DNA of 64,000 nt, taken from the NCBI GenBank assembly GCA_946902875.1, contig OX336338.1:11089971-11153970 (forward strand). Direction: 5' to 3'. This DNA is from Nematopogon swammerdamellus (Eukaryota > Arthropoda > Insecta > Lepidoptera > Adelidae). Shown here one piece after another: positions 23,735-35,152 of the stretch; the stretch's first letter is position 1; each line of letters opens with the position of its first letter. The notes under the pieces were generated by a model. That model saw nothing but the letters and a program-made list of their open reading frames with translations, did no database searches and was not told the DNA's origin. The translations under genes were made by a program, and so were the position numbers.

Positions 23735-24690
23735 TCAATAATACACAAAATGTTAATTATTCTTCCAAATTTATGCTATCGCCTTCAAAGTAGGTCCCTT
23801 CCAAAATAATACACTTACGCTAACAAATAATCATATTATCAAAACATTTTTCAAACGCATTTTCCGGAATCGACTTCAGTTCTCACCGCGAATTCTCTTT
23901 TATGTCTTCTATAGAGTGAAAACGGTTGCCTCGAAGTGGTAATTTTTAGTTTTGGAAATAGAAAAAACTCAGCCGAAGCCATAACCGGTGAATACGGTGC
24001 GGTGGCTGTTCGATGGTACTTGTTGAGTTTTTGGCCGAAAATTCGTTCACAATGATGGCCTTACGAGATTGAGTGTTTGAAGAAAATTCAAATCTATCGG
24101 GACTAGTCGAGCGGCAACGTGTTTCATGCCCAAGCGATCGTTTAAAATGGTACGAATCGATTCGTGAGCGGTGAGACACAGAAAGTTGAGCGGCTATCTC
24201 TCTCAAACTTGTATGAGGATTTTCAGTCACCATTTCCTTCACTTTAGCTATATTAACTTCAGTTGAAGACGTTGATGGCCGACCAGAGCGAGGCAAATCT
24301 TCCGCCACATCTCGACCGCTGTTTGAATGCACTGTACGAATCATACGCTACGCGTTTTTCATAAAGTCGATTCACCGTAAGCTTTCTGTCACATTTTCAG
24401 TGACTCGGAATACGAAATTCCATTTGCGATGCAAAAGAGACAAACTCTTTGTTCGATATTTTTATCCATTATAAAAATCGCAAATCACACTTGAGATGAA
24501 CTAACAAAATTGAGCACTTTTTTTTTAATTAATTTTTGACTTGGATTCTGTAAATCCTGTAAACAAACTAAATGACATTTGGTGCTCAAACTCCGCGCCA
24601 ATATAGAAAACAGTTGTGCCAACTTAGCGATAAAGAATTGAATTTGGAATTATAATTAATTATCAGTTCCCGGTACTTTTTTGACAGAAT
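23735..24690 (-). pseudogene. Deleted mariner transposase copy
   Basis: Reading the minus strand, MDKNIEQRVCLFCIANG starts near 24472. It continues through stops and frameshifts into the helix-turn-helix part (DLPRSGRPSTSSTEVNIAKV and TSLREIAAQLSVSH) and KHVAARLVP-like sequence. It then jumps to the end of the catalytic domain (TIEQPPH.. and FFLFPKL). The section containing the first two catalytic Asp residues is missing, and the whole is about 950 bp instead of about 1.3 kb. The helix-turn-helix phrases identify a mariner-type transposase; several stops make it inactive. Confidence 0.8.
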
Positions 24691-25021
24691 GTATATCTAT
24701 AACACCTAAGGTACCTATACCTACATATTTAATTCACAGAACCGCGATCGGCGGCACTACCCGCAGTTACTTACATGCTCTGTAATGAATTGAGATCAAA
24801 TAAGATTACGAATTCTTGTCAAAATTTAAGCTTGATGAAATTGAGGCAGCAGACCTTTGTCTACCCAATATGTTTAAAAAAATTACTAACAGACAATGAA
24901 TGACGCGTTCGACACCTGAAAGACATTTCAGCTCCTTCCTGGCTCCTTTGGCTCCTTTCGTGAACACTCGGCTCGAAACGAAATGTAACAAAAACGACAT
25001 GCACCGCCTCAACATTAGGTT

Positions 25022-25078
25022 AGGGTTAATATAGAGAAGATGCGTCGCGTAGCGACCCATCTTCTTTATATTAACCCT
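25022..25078. repeat. Near-perfect 57-base hairpin
   Basis: The arm AGGGTTAATATAGAGAAGAT and its complement differ at one base over 21 positions. The 15 bases between them contain a second small hairpin, GTCGC-GTA-GCGAC. The structure is compact and strand-symmetric; it may be a tiny foldback element or a structured RNA. Confidence 0.75.
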
Positions 25079-25162
25079 GGTAATTTTTTTACGTGGTGAT
25101 GTCACGTCTTATAAATTGATGAACACCGGCTGCACGCACGAAGAAGTGTAACGTTCCATCTA

Positions 25163-25226
25163 AACCTGTGTGTGCAAGCGAGAGCGCGATAGAGACCTGT
25201 GTGTGCAAGCGAGAGCGCGATAGAGA
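25163..25226. repeat. Tandem duplication of about 33 bp
   Basis: The phrase ACCTGTGTGTGCAAGCGAGA followed by GCGCGATAGAG occurs twice head to tail with no visible difference. Confidence 0.85.
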
Positions 25227-26149
25227 GGCATATACAATAGTAGGAAATACAAAATATTTTTCTCCGTCTTTTGCGAGTCTCGCTCGAACCCGCGGTCCCT
25301 GCCACCATCACTGACCAGACGTGTTATACACGCGGGCTATCGACTGTCTACTTATCGCTGCAAATTTTCTCAACAGTATGTGACAACAGTATGTGAATTT
25401 CATGGAGCGACATCTAGCGTCCCCATCTAGCGTCAATATTAAAATAAATACTTCAGACAGCGGTATACTTGATTTAGCAGTTAGGTAATTGTTGCAACGT
25501 TGAACATGTAGATGGCGTTATGTAGATTTTTTAAATTTAATTAATAGTCGCTATTTTCTTATATTTTTTATTAGTTATTATCACATCTTTATCATGTACT
25601 TAAATTAATTTTACATGGTAAGTATCCGCCGGAGCTGATTTACTTTATGACATCATCACGTAAAACTATCGTCCGTAAACCAACTTTACAGACAACCAAT
25701 TTTTTTTTTTAACATCACTCATATAATGCGCGTGACGGATCTCGGCGTGTCGTCGCCGCAGCGGGCGACCCGCCACGCGCATACACTATACAAGTACGGT
25801 GCGGGTGCGAGGGAGAACACTGACGAACCGCTGCGGCGGCGACACGGCGAGATCCGCCCCGCGCAGTATACATACCACACTTTCCTTCGATCCGAAGTCT
25901 GCCGAAAGGAGCTAAAGGAGCCAGGAAGGAGCCAGGAAGTCTTTCAGGAGGCGCACCGGACAATGACAACACTTGACAGCAGACAACATGGCCATTGGCC
26001 GCTCGAAGTCTGTTCGAGCGAAGTTTTCAATTGATTGCATTTTTATGAAGAAACTTTTTTTGTTAATCATTTGATTCAACTAGTCGATTTTACTAGAGGA
26101 GCCAAACAAAAGTTAAGACCTATAAATAACTAACTGTTCTGTTTTGTTC

Positions 26150-26216
26150 CATGGTGCGGCACGAGGCGGGGCGGTCGGAGTGAGCGGCGCGGACGACGGA
26201 CGGACGGACGGAACAG
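26150..26216 (+). promoter_or_regulatory. GC-rich patch upstream of the thioesterase gene
   Basis: A GC-rich block with a GGAC tandem (GACGGACGGACGGACGGA) ends about 190 bp before the ATG of the ACOT13-like gene. It is the only CpG-rich sequence near the start and is a reasonable promoter candidate. No TATA box or defined initiator was identified. Confidence 0.3.
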
Positions 26217-26406
26217 TAATAGGGATTGATTGATAGTTTGTGGCCCGAACAAACCTAACCTAACCTGACTTTTGTTTTGTTTATTTTCTGATAATCTTGC
26301 CAAATTATCTTTGATCTTCTTACTTACTTGCTTGTCTGAATTTACTCGCCTTTCCGAATAAAAAAAATACCTATTAGATATATATTTCCTATCCAACCTA
26401 TTGAAA

Positions 26407-29400
26407 ATGAGTGCCACAAAGGGTGTAGAAGTTATGAAGGCAGTGAGAACTTTCTTGGCTACTACTAAGGCTTTCGAACAATGTCTCAACAAGGTAAATT
26501 TGTATAATGTTTGTTTGTCACATCCGCCCACACAATTTTTCAGCCTGAAATGGGAGCCATATATTTTGCTTAACCTGTTACAGTATGATTTTTACTTTCA
26601 TATAACTTATCTTGAAACATGAGCATTTAAATTACTCTCATACTTCAAAGAACCGAATTCTGTGTTCATCCGGGTAAATTTATATGTAGTAGGTACCTAG
26701 GTATTGACCATGTCTCATAAGTGGACATTTACCTAAGTTGGGTTTTTAAATTACCGTGGTTTACCGCAATTTACCTAAGTTATTCTAAAATTTAACTCTA
26801 TTAATGGAAGTTAAAATTAACAGAAATTAAGAAGACTGTTTAATTTAACTTAGACATTAATTAAATAAAGACTGATCGGGGACCGTCGGGCCGGGACGTA
26901 CTTCAAGCAGCGAATTAGCCACTCGCTAGTCCCGACCTCGATTAATACCCTCCTCTACTGCCCATGGGCCCGGATATGTTCGGTGAAGCCATCGCAAGCT
27001 TAGATCCACACCTTCCTTCTGCCATTCAACGCAGCATCCTTCATGGGTACCATGCCGTTGATCCCCATGATAGATGATTATTTTTATTTATAGGTTATGG
27101 GTTAATTTACTTTATATATTATGTTCCTATGTCTCTGTTTTATGTTACGTAGTATAGGTTTTCAATTTTCTTTATATTATTATAGGCTGTATATTTCATT
27201 AAATAAAGAATAATTAATTATAACGAGTGCTTGTTTTCCTGCCAGCTTTGCCATGTCCTCAATTTTTTTTATGGAAACTGACACGGTTGGCTACATCACC
27301 TACAACATCCTTGATGTCAGCCCATAACACCGGGTGAACTAAGTCCCATGTCAGTGCTTCCTTTCATTTCATGTCGGCTACACTGAACTGGACGGAAAAC
27401 ACGAACTATTTACATAGCCGTTTCGACCGACGTTTTTTTCAGTGAGGTGGTAGCAACCCGGGCGGGATAAACCCTACCTTATCCTACCAAAATGTGTACA
27501 TTTTTAGGTAGGTAATTATGTGCCTACACTTGGATAAACTAGGATCGGATAAAACATATTTGAAACTGAGAAAATAATTCAGAATGATGATTTAATATGA
27601 TTTGCAGGTGAGCCTAGTGCAAGGTGGCGAGGGTCGGATGATAGCAGAGTTCACGGTGGGGTCGGAGCACCTGAACCGGCGCGGGGGGCTCCACGGCGGC
27701 TTCGTGGCGACGCTGGTGGATGCCGTGTCGACGTACGCCCTCCGCACTCACCACAACGGCCAGGAGGGTGGTGTCTCCGTAGACATGCATATAAGGTAGC
27801 TCAAATTAATTCCCTTCAGGACAATCTGATGGATTTCTGCCATTAAAAAAAGACGTAGACAATATCTCTTTTCTACATCAATAAATGAAGCTTGGTGTCA
27901 CTGCTATGTTGAATAAAGTATAGTGATTGTGTTCCTCATTTCGCATTTACATAATGCGCCACAGTTACATAATGCGGAGGGACAAATCAAATCAAATAGT
28001 TTGTTGAATCACATAAAAGTTCTAATAAAAAAAAACACATACAACAAATTAAAAATACAATTTAGGTAAATACGAAAAAGAAACAAAACAATAAAAAAAT
28101 CTTTATGTCTTATGTGTACCCTGGCATGCACAAAAAAGTTAAATTAGATAAAAAAATACAAATACAAATTAGAATTTAATAGCCAAATTAAAATTGCTTG
28201 CTCTGTGCTTGGAGCAAAGAGGCAAAGTCACTAACCTCCGTTTTAAGTCAAAAATTAATTGACCTGTCAGGGAATCTTAAGGCAGGGCAATACCTTAAAC
28301 AGCGGATAGCAATCGCTAGCCAGCACGGGAATGCTGCAAGCGTTTTGGGTACCTACCCTACGAGGAGAGAGTGACATAATTTGTGTGAAATTTTTTATGT
28401 TGTTTAGGTTAGTTTATTATTAGTCTTTAATTTATTTGTTAATTTCATATTGTGCAATAAATATATTTTTCTTTCTAATTAAAATTTCTGTGGAATACAT
28501 TTAAATAAAATTAAGTTGATTTTAAAAACAATACAATTTGAACAATAATAAAATTATTACCGTTATTAATTTTTATATTAATTTTGTGTATTTTTATAAA
28601 TTTTTTGTATAATATTATGTAAAATTAATATAAAATTTTATTGATGTGAAATAAAGGATATAAGTAATAAAATAATAAATAAATTACAATGTCAATACTT
28701 TAAAAAACTCGAAATAAGATATCTATATGTACCTACATTTTACACACACACAAGTATTGACATTTTCTGTAATTTTATTTTCTTTACTGGTCATCATGAG
28801 ACAACCAAGAAATGGTCCTTCTGATAATCTGAGTACTCTAAAGAAGTCATAAACCCTGTTCTCGGCGAGCATGCCAGACGCACAACACCACTAGCAAGCA
28901 CCGCAGTGCATTGTTATACTGCGCGCACGCAGTTAAACAGTGTTTAACTCGCTGCGCACAGAGCGGGTTGAACACTGTTGTGTAGTTGCACCACAAGTGC
29001 CCGGTGTATAGCTCCTGACAGTTGACCTTGAACAGTGTGCTCTCGAACTCCTTCGAGCACTGCGCAAACATCATGGCAATTACTCTTCACTGGTGCTCCA
29101 TGTCTTCATCGTCCTTGAGTTTCTCCATTATGATGTGGCCGAAATACTTGAACTTTGTAACGGTTTTCAGACGAAAAGTGCACAAATTTACAGGTGGTAC
29201 TTTTTCATGGCATCTGCCATGTCAGAAGATCATCAATTCAGTCTCTTTTACTAATAGATTGAACAGGTTCGGAGATGTCAATCCTCCCTGTCTCACTTCA
29301 CATGTTAAAGAGAGATTTGGTGCTGCACGGAAGATCCAAGGCGGAACCTGGAATGTGCGGCATATCTTGGCTGAAGAACACGCGGTCTCTTTTCCGGGCT

Positions 29401-29616
29401 GCATTGTAGAAGGTGGAGATAACATTTTTTTAGGAATAATTTTATCTTTAATTTTATTTCAGTTACCTCAGTGCAGCCAAGGAAGGTGATCACGTGGAAG
29501 TGGAAGCCTCTACAGTGAGAGCAGGAAGAACGATGGCTTTCCTAAAAGTGGAAGTACGAAATAAGGACAGCAATACTATAATAGCTACTGGTAATCACAC
29601 AAAATATTTAGGATAA
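26407..29616 (+). CDS. ACOT13: Acyl-CoA thioesterase 13-like hotdog protein
   Basis: Three coding exons, 26407-26493, 27608-27795 and 29463-29616, join in phase 0 and phase 2 to give 142 residues, close to the usual 140. Exon 1 starts at the first ATG (MSATKGVEVMKAVRTF). Exon 2 carries the hotdog core: EHLNRRGGLHGG and LVDAVST hold the Asn and Asp that act in catalysis in this family, and GGVSVDMHI forms a following strand. Exon 3 begins with SYLSAAKEGD and ends with ATGNHTKYLG, the classic C-terminus. The family hydrolyses fatty acyl-CoA to fatty acid and CoA and acts as a homotetramer, mainly at mitochondria in mammals. No targeting peptide is evident. Borders are GTAAAT/TTTGCAG and AG|GTAGCT/TATTTCAG. 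The gene appears intact, and both introns are filled with retroelement fragments. Confidence 0.93.
26870..27083 (+). pseudogene. LINE reverse-transcriptase C-terminal fragment with 3' UTR
   Basis: Plus-strand codons read IGDRRAGTYFKQRIS, which matches the conserved GDPRAG..QRIS tail of a LINE protein family, then diverge. A short frame, MFGEAIASLDPHLPSAIQRS, ends in a stop near 27080. Its 3' flank (ACCATGCCGTTGATCCCCAT and TTATTTATAGGT) recurs reversed at 49115-49198. Confidence 0.6.
27265..27480 (-). mobile_element. SINE copy, antisense in ACOT13 intron 1
   Basis: Reverse complement of the SINE body and tail: TTTTTATGGAAACTGACACG, TGAACTGGACGGAAAACACG, CCGTTTCGACCGACG and CCCGGGCGGGATAAACCCTA. 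The 5' head is missing. Confidence 0.8.
28284..28690 (+). pseudogene. LINE C-terminal fragment plus 3' UTR in ACOT13 intron 2
   Basis: Codons at 28284-28374 read YLKQRIAIASQHGNAASVLG followed by a stop, the conserved C-terminal phrase of the same LINE class as at 54752. The 3' UTR that follows (about 28557-28670, including TTTGTGTATTTTTATAAA and GTGAAATAAAGGA) is repeated in reverse at 48310-48420. Confidence 0.65.
28847..29425 (-). pseudogene. LINE reverse-transcriptase fragment lacking the catalytic box
   Basis: Minus-strand codons give CEVRQGGLTSPNLFNLLV, the strand before the YxDD box. After a gap they read KFKYFGHIIMEKLKDDEDME, a stop, and then MMFAQCSKEFE, YTGHLWCNYT and a YNNALRCLL block. 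All are phrases of common insect LINE reverse transcriptases. The YADD segment itself is deleted and stops are present, so the copy is dead. Confidence 0.75.
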
Positions 29617-29635
29617 ATTGAAATTAAATTATATA

Positions 29636-30297
29636 CAGTCAAACCCGCTTAATACGATCCCGGTTAATACGATTTCCCGTATAATACGATCTTTTGTGCT
29701 GGTCCCTTCATTTTACGAACAAATTTTTTCCGCTTAATACGACCCCAACCCACTTAAAACGATCTTTTGGTGACGAAGGTCGCCGCGCGCGGCGCGACCG
29801 CCCGAAGCGAGCTCAGGGCTCGGGAACGCTCGCTCCCGCGTCGGGCGCACCGCCCGCTCCCCGCGCTCGCTCCTAGCGCCGCGCGCCGAGTCCGGTGCCG
29901 CCCGCGCATGTTCTGTCTGTGTAGCACATCGTCACCCGCCGCGAACTGTCCAACTGTATCGAAATTAACACGCGTGTGTATCCTTCTTCGTGCCATGACG
30001 GCCAATATTAAACGACAAGCATTCTCACTTAGTGATAGAAGATGTTGTTCAACTAAGGCGATATCTTTGTTCGATTGATTCCAGTGATGATGCTCTTAAC
30101 AAACTAAACTGCATAGAAAGCTCTTCATTTCTTAACACGTAAACGATTGCGAAGATTGATTTATGTCAGAAATACAATAAACAGATTTTAAAGTATGTAC
30201 TTTTCGTGATTTTAACTCTTCCCGCTTAAGACGATTTCCCGCTTAAGACGATTTTTGCGCCCATCCCCTTGAGAATCGTATTAAACGGGTTTTACTG
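29636..30297 (+). mobile_element. Deleted pogo/Tigger-like element downstream of ACOT13
   Basis: The 662-bp element has ends CAGTCAAACCCGCTTAATAC and GTATTAAACGGGTTTTACTG and is flanked by TA. It holds an N-terminal relic of a transposase (MTANIKRQAFSLSDR) near 29996 and a C-terminal relic (DSSDDALNKLNCIESSSF) near 30080, with everything between deleted. A GC-rich insert of unknown origin lies at 29775-29910. The element begins 19 bp after the ACOT13 stop codon, hence probably within or at the edge of its 3' UTR. Confidence 0.85.
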
Positions 30298-30305
30298 TAT
30301 TACGC

Positions 30306-30460
30306 TACCAAAACTTGTAGACCAATGGCACTAGTGTTAGCGATAATATGTACAAGTGTACGCGCTGAGTGCATCTATTAGTGTGCCGAGCACCGCAGTG
30401 GCGTTCACGCACACTAACTCACTAACTAACACTAATGCCATTGGTTTAAAAGTTTTGGTA
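30306..30460. mobile_element. 155-bp foldback MITE
   Basis: Arms of 35 bp (TACCAAAACTTGTAGACCAA followed by TGGCACTAGTGTTAG) face their complement at 30426-30460 with three mismatches. It sits 8 bp after the pogo-like element. Confidence 0.75.
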
Positions 30461-30464
30461 GAGT

Positions 30465-31727
30465 AGTATATATTGCTATGTAAAATGTATTAACACAGAA
30501 TCAGTTTAGCCTAGTATGTTGAATAAGGTCTAATAGGTCTAATAGTCAAATAGGTTTAGTGATATAGGGAGAAAATGCTCAGACCAGGTGTTCGACTTGA
30601 GAACATTAAGTTCTTGGAACAGTGGAGACAGTGAGGCAGTGGAGGAGGGGGGTAGAACTCTATGCTCTTGATGCATGCTACCTCCATGGCGTGTGCGTAC
30701 CGACAAGGTACTTACAGTCATTCACCGATTGAGACTGCACATTCGGCCGGCCATGTGTGGTAAAAATTTAAAACACATCAAATTCACTTGTGAATAAATG
30801 TATTATTGATTTTATTTTTTATTTCATTTACCTTTGAAGTTATACTTCGTTAGGCGCATTGTGAAAATAGGGAGTAAACTCAGAAAAAACGTCATCGTAA
30901 CCATCACCGCATACATATCATCATCGTCACCGTCACTGCATAAAAATTATTTGTATGTAAGTATTGTGCGGTACTGCCTCGATAGATAAGCGATAGAGGT
31001 AGAGGGAGCGATGGAGGAGCAGGAGAGAGAGGGTCCACCAAAGAAGTATAACCTCTAACGCGCGTACAGGCACTCAATTTTTTTAAATTTAAATTTCTCT
31101 AAAATGGCATACAATAAAACAATGCGATCCGTGCGAAGTGGTCAGCTATATTTAATAAAAGACGAGTCACATTTCTGATTATCTTCTATATTATAATAAC
31201 TAGCTGTTTCCTTGGCTTGGTTTCGCGGCAAAATATCCTCTCCTCCCTCAAGAGGGCCAGGAAACCTTAGTGAAAACCCCATTGAGTAGGCCTCCACTTA
31301 TAATCGAATAAAAATAGCAATACGAAATCAATGGCGCATCGGTTGTTACAAATTTTTTGCTCTAGGTAATTAGTCAGGATGGGAAAGGAATCTAGCCTGT
31401 TTTTTAAGGGATAAAAATTTTGCGCTTTTTAGACTTAAGTTTGCCAAACTCGTTGTTTAGAATTGTAATTTGGACTAAAAATGGTTAGACAAATGAAACA
31501 ACATTTTAATTATCTTTTAATTTAAGTACTGACAACATCAAGATTCAATCGGTTACTACAATCATTTCCATTCATCACAAATTGATAGGACATAGCTAAC
31601 ATCCGGGCTCACCATAAAGTAGTAAGCAAATAATCATGTTTTTTTTCAACTTAATTATTATAGTTACATTATACTGATTCATTGGCTGAGATCATAATTA
31701 ACATGTTATTGTATAAAATCAATGAAA
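30465..31727. other. Intergenic DNA, nothing specific seen
   Basis: AT-rich sequence between two mobile elements. The 60-codon frames here lack any recognisable domain and the strand has no repeats that I can define. Confidence 0.4.
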
Positions 31728-31900
31728 TTTGATAAATAGCGGCTATGAAAATGGTTCATGTTTTCCATCCAGTTCAGTGTAGCCGGTACGGTTAAAGGGG
31801 GAAGCACTGACATAATGACCAGCTAATTCACCAAGCTGTGATGGGCTGACATCATATGCATGGGGTTGTTTGTAGCCAACCGTGTAAGGTCCCATAAAAA
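31728..31900 (+). mobile_element. SINE copy, diverged
   Basis: The middle and tail of the SINE are present (TTTTCCATCCAGTTCAGTGT and AGCACTGACAT, then AACCGTGTAAGGTCCCATA plus A-run). The 5' head is missing. Confidence 0.65.
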
Positions 31901-32032
31901 ATCTTAGAAACCTTAAATGTGAAGAACTTATATTATATGAAATGTAAAGAAAGTTTAAAATTAAGTCATGTCCCGTTATAATTAATTAAAACAGTAATAA
32001 GATGAGCATTGGTCTTGTAATGTATAACTATA

Positions 32033-32317
32033 CAGGGTGTTTTGATGGCCAGTACATTAATTTCAAACTCACGCCGTCTCACCGCGCATCTCCTCTCTCC
32101 GCGAACTCGTCCCTGCTCGCTCACTCACTGCGCGCCTTTCATTCCCACATTCGTGTGGAACATTAGATCCTTTTTACACTAAATAAATAAATTAGTTTGT
32201 ATGAAAACTAACTTTTTATTTAAAGGGAATTCAGAAACAAGTTATTCGCCTTTTTTGTTACTATTGATTCCAATAATAATTTCCTAAATTTAATATAGTG
32301 GCCGTTACAACATCCTG
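32033..32317 (-). mobile_element. TA-flanked MITE, diverged third copy
   Basis: Ends CAGGGTGTTTTGATGGCCAG and TGGCCGTTACAACATCCTG with TA on both sides resemble the two 450-bp MITEs. The interior holds TTTTTATTTAAAGGGAATTC, the reverse complement of a phrase in those copies, but 165 bp are missing. Confidence 0.65.
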
Positions 32318-32811
32318 TATAGTTGGGCCACTAGGACAAGAGAATGAAAGTAAACAAACTGACCTTTACCGAGTTGAGTTACGTATGTAACATTTGTACC
32401 TATCTCTGTCTTTTCCTTCGTACGCAATAACATTAGAAATGGCTGTCGCTAGGTGTTACATAGTAGATAGTAGAACGCGGTTGATACAAGGGTTCATAAT
32501 ATTTCGGTAGAAATGTTCGTTCATTCCTACTCCAAATGCGTTCGAAGTGCAACATGTTGCTTTCGTTTCCGTGTTTTGTTTCTTTTGTTATTTTTGTTGT
32601 TGGTTGTTGCCATTGTTGTGAGTGGTGATTAAAGTTTAATTATAGATCAACATCCTGACAGCTCCAAATAATCTTTATCAGCAGCGGTTAAAGGGCGCGC
32701 CCTCTCCAGCCAATGAAAGTTCTCCGAGCACCGAGGTAGGTACAAACAATTATCGTGTCTCCTACAAAATCAGATTATAAACCCCTGAGAGTTTTTCCAA
32801 ACATACATACC

Positions 32812-33015
32812 ACACGCTGTACCTCGACAATCGCGGTAAGTAGAGTAATCGGTGTTGTGCTGCAAGTACTCTTGTAAATTACAGCATCGACCACCACATT
32901 TCGCAAAATATTAGGACAAGATATCTATCAAGCAGCAAGTAAGGCACGACGACCCACCTGCTGCATGAATCGGTGGAAGGACCATGCCAAGGTGATAGGC
33001 AGCTAGCCTGGAAGT
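32812..33015 (+). repeat. Interspersed repeat, family R-ACAGC, copy 1
   Basis: This ~200-bp segment (CACGCTGTACCTCGACAATC, GTGTTGTGCTGCAAGTACTC, GACCCACCTGCTGCATGAAT, GGTGGAAGGACCATGCCAAG) is matched in the same order by 55708-55918. No coding or structural clue to its class. Confidence 0.7.
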
Positions 33016-33836
33016 TTGTTTACATTCCTTATCTTGCCTCGATGCCCCTAGTATAGCTAGAAAACAGAAATCCAACATAGAAGCCAAGAACCATCGATTA
33101 ATAAGTAGACATTGAAGATTGACATGACTACTCTAGAAATACAATTAATATTGAATTAACCATCGATTGAATTAACACTGTTTTACAATACTGAGTACTC
33201 TGCATACACTTGGATTCTAGTTCTAGTGCATCCTCATAGTTGAAGTTGTTTCGTATTAAGCGACAAGCTGTGCCCGCGGCTCCGCCCGCTCTCATATTTC
33301 ACTTCACTGCTAACCTCATAAGCCATTTATCGTGATAGTAATTAGCCTATAGTTGATGGGAAGAATCAAGCTATCCGTAGAATATTTTTCGTTTAAATCG
33401 ATTTTTTTATTAAAATCGGTTCAGTGATTCTCGAGTTATAAGCGGGCAGACAGACATACATACATACACTCAGACAGAAAGCAGACGTTGGATTTTATTA
33501 TAGGTAAGGTAAGGATAAGGATGTGCTGACTATGTAAGTATCAATGTATGTAACATTTCTATATTATGTAAGTACCTAACCGCTGATACCTTTTCTTATA
33601 TCCTTCAAATAACCAGAGTCAGTATGATATGATTCAATCACAGAAGGTTATAAAGATATAAATTGATAGACATACATTTTTTTGTTCATAGCTCGCAGTT
33701 GCAAAATTCCAATCCACATGAAGACCGATTCATACTACAGCGACTTGCGTCGTTGCTGGAGACTGGGTAGGTAGCGACTCGAGTTCCTCTATCCATAATC
33801 TGTGCTCAAATCATCAACCCAAAATTACAAATTTAA

Positions 33837-34142
33837 AAAACCCCCGACCCTTAAAAATTCAAAAATAATTTGTAATTTAACTTTTATTTCAAGCTTTTTT
33901 AAAAAAAACGAATGAAAATCGGTCCACTTTTTAAAATAATTAATTTTTTTATTACTTAATTACTTGATTACTTGATTAACATAGCTAAGAACCATCCCGA
34001 TTAAACAAGCTTCCTAATAAAAAAAACCGCTTCCAAATCGGTTCATCCGTTTGGGAGCTACGATGCCACAGACAGACACACACACACACACACACACACG
34101 TCAAACTTATAACACCCCTCCGTCTTTTTCGTCGGGGGTTAA
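33837..34142. mobile_element. 306-bp element with GTCGGGGGTT termini
   Basis: The ends AAAAACCCCCGACCC and GTCGGGGGTTAAAAA are inverted repeats. Inside are TCGGTTCATCCGTTTGGGAG and a (CA)n run at 34075-34099. A reversed copy at about 48990-49312 shares the same phrases. Confidence 0.65.
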
Positions 34143-35146
34143 AAATGGAGTAGTGGAGTCATAATTATTCAGATACTAGCGTATTTAAAACGAAGAAAGA
34201 AAGTAAGCCCGCTACGAGCCACATCTTAGCGTAACCCGAACTGACTTTATTTAGCCTATCGATCCTGTGTCCCGTATAAATTATTATATGTGCTTGTGCT
34301 ATTAAGTTTCATCGAAATCGGATGATCGATTTAAGAGTTATGGGGAACATACATACAATACATTACATATATACTTACAGAAAAGATTTCTAAAAATCAT
34401 CAATTTAGTTTTAGTATCATACATAGAGTCTACACACGCAGTATCTCATATAACAACGCAACTTACTCCATGCCATGACCATCCCTTACAGATTTATTAT
34501 TAGTATTGATTGATTTATTTATTTTTTGTAAGTCGTTACAAATACGTCTGCACTGCATACCGGAGTGAAGCGACCTGCTGCCCATTATCTTAAGCTCTGT
34601 CTCACTAGACGCATAGACAAGCCCGTAGGAGCTAGTGAGACGAATCATGAGAAATTGTTAGTACCTAGCAATGACTTGCTGACAGAGACCCGTAGCCCCG
34701 CTGACCTCAGCTGCTGCGACCGCATCTAGCGCTTACAAAAAATCGCCGCCAGAGTCACCCACCACCACCCGCGAGAAAATATCTGTATTAAGGACCATTC
34801 TTTTCGGCGTAGCAGGGTTAAAAAATATAGACAGGTATATAATCAAAAGCAAACGAAAATTGCTGAGTTGCTTCTCTTCCTTTCCCGCTCGTGCAAAGTT
34901 CGATGCGTTGCACACGGAACGGGGCCGGCTTGATTAAATTTGTAACAAAGTGGTGAATACTGCCTCCGGCCCTGATTGCTTAACATACCTACAACCCCAT
35001 AATGTTTTCAAAACAAAGTGACAAAAAGTATGTATTGGTCAAAGCTAACACTACCTAACAAAATTGTAATGCGACACAAATCTAAGTTACATCGCTATAC
35101 ATCAGCGTCTGATAAAAAAAAAATTCATGTACATTTAGCAATAGTA

Positions 35147-35152
35147 TTTATT
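35147..35152 (-). terminator. Candidate peroxidasin polyadenylation signal
   Basis: An AATAAA hexamer on the minus strand lies about 570 bp after the peroxidasin stop codon. It is the first clear canonical signal noted downstream; variant signals closer to the stop cannot be excluded. Confidence 0.3.

Larger units (their letters stand above)
26494..27607 (+). other. ACOT13 intron 1 with LINE and SINE fragments
   Basis: The intron holds a LINE reverse-transcriptase tail on the plus strand (26870-27083) and an antisense SINE (27265-27480). The rest is AT-rich with no further recognisable feature. Confidence 0.8.

Noticed and set aside
25270..25345. tRNA-like segment with GGTTCGAGC on the minus strand
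   Set aside because: Acceptor and anticodon stems do not pair convincingly; likely a decayed SINE head.
29022..29489. 155-codon plus-strand frame in ACOT13 intron 2
   Set aside because: It is antisense to a recognisable LINE reverse-transcriptase fragment and overlaps the acceptor of exon 3.
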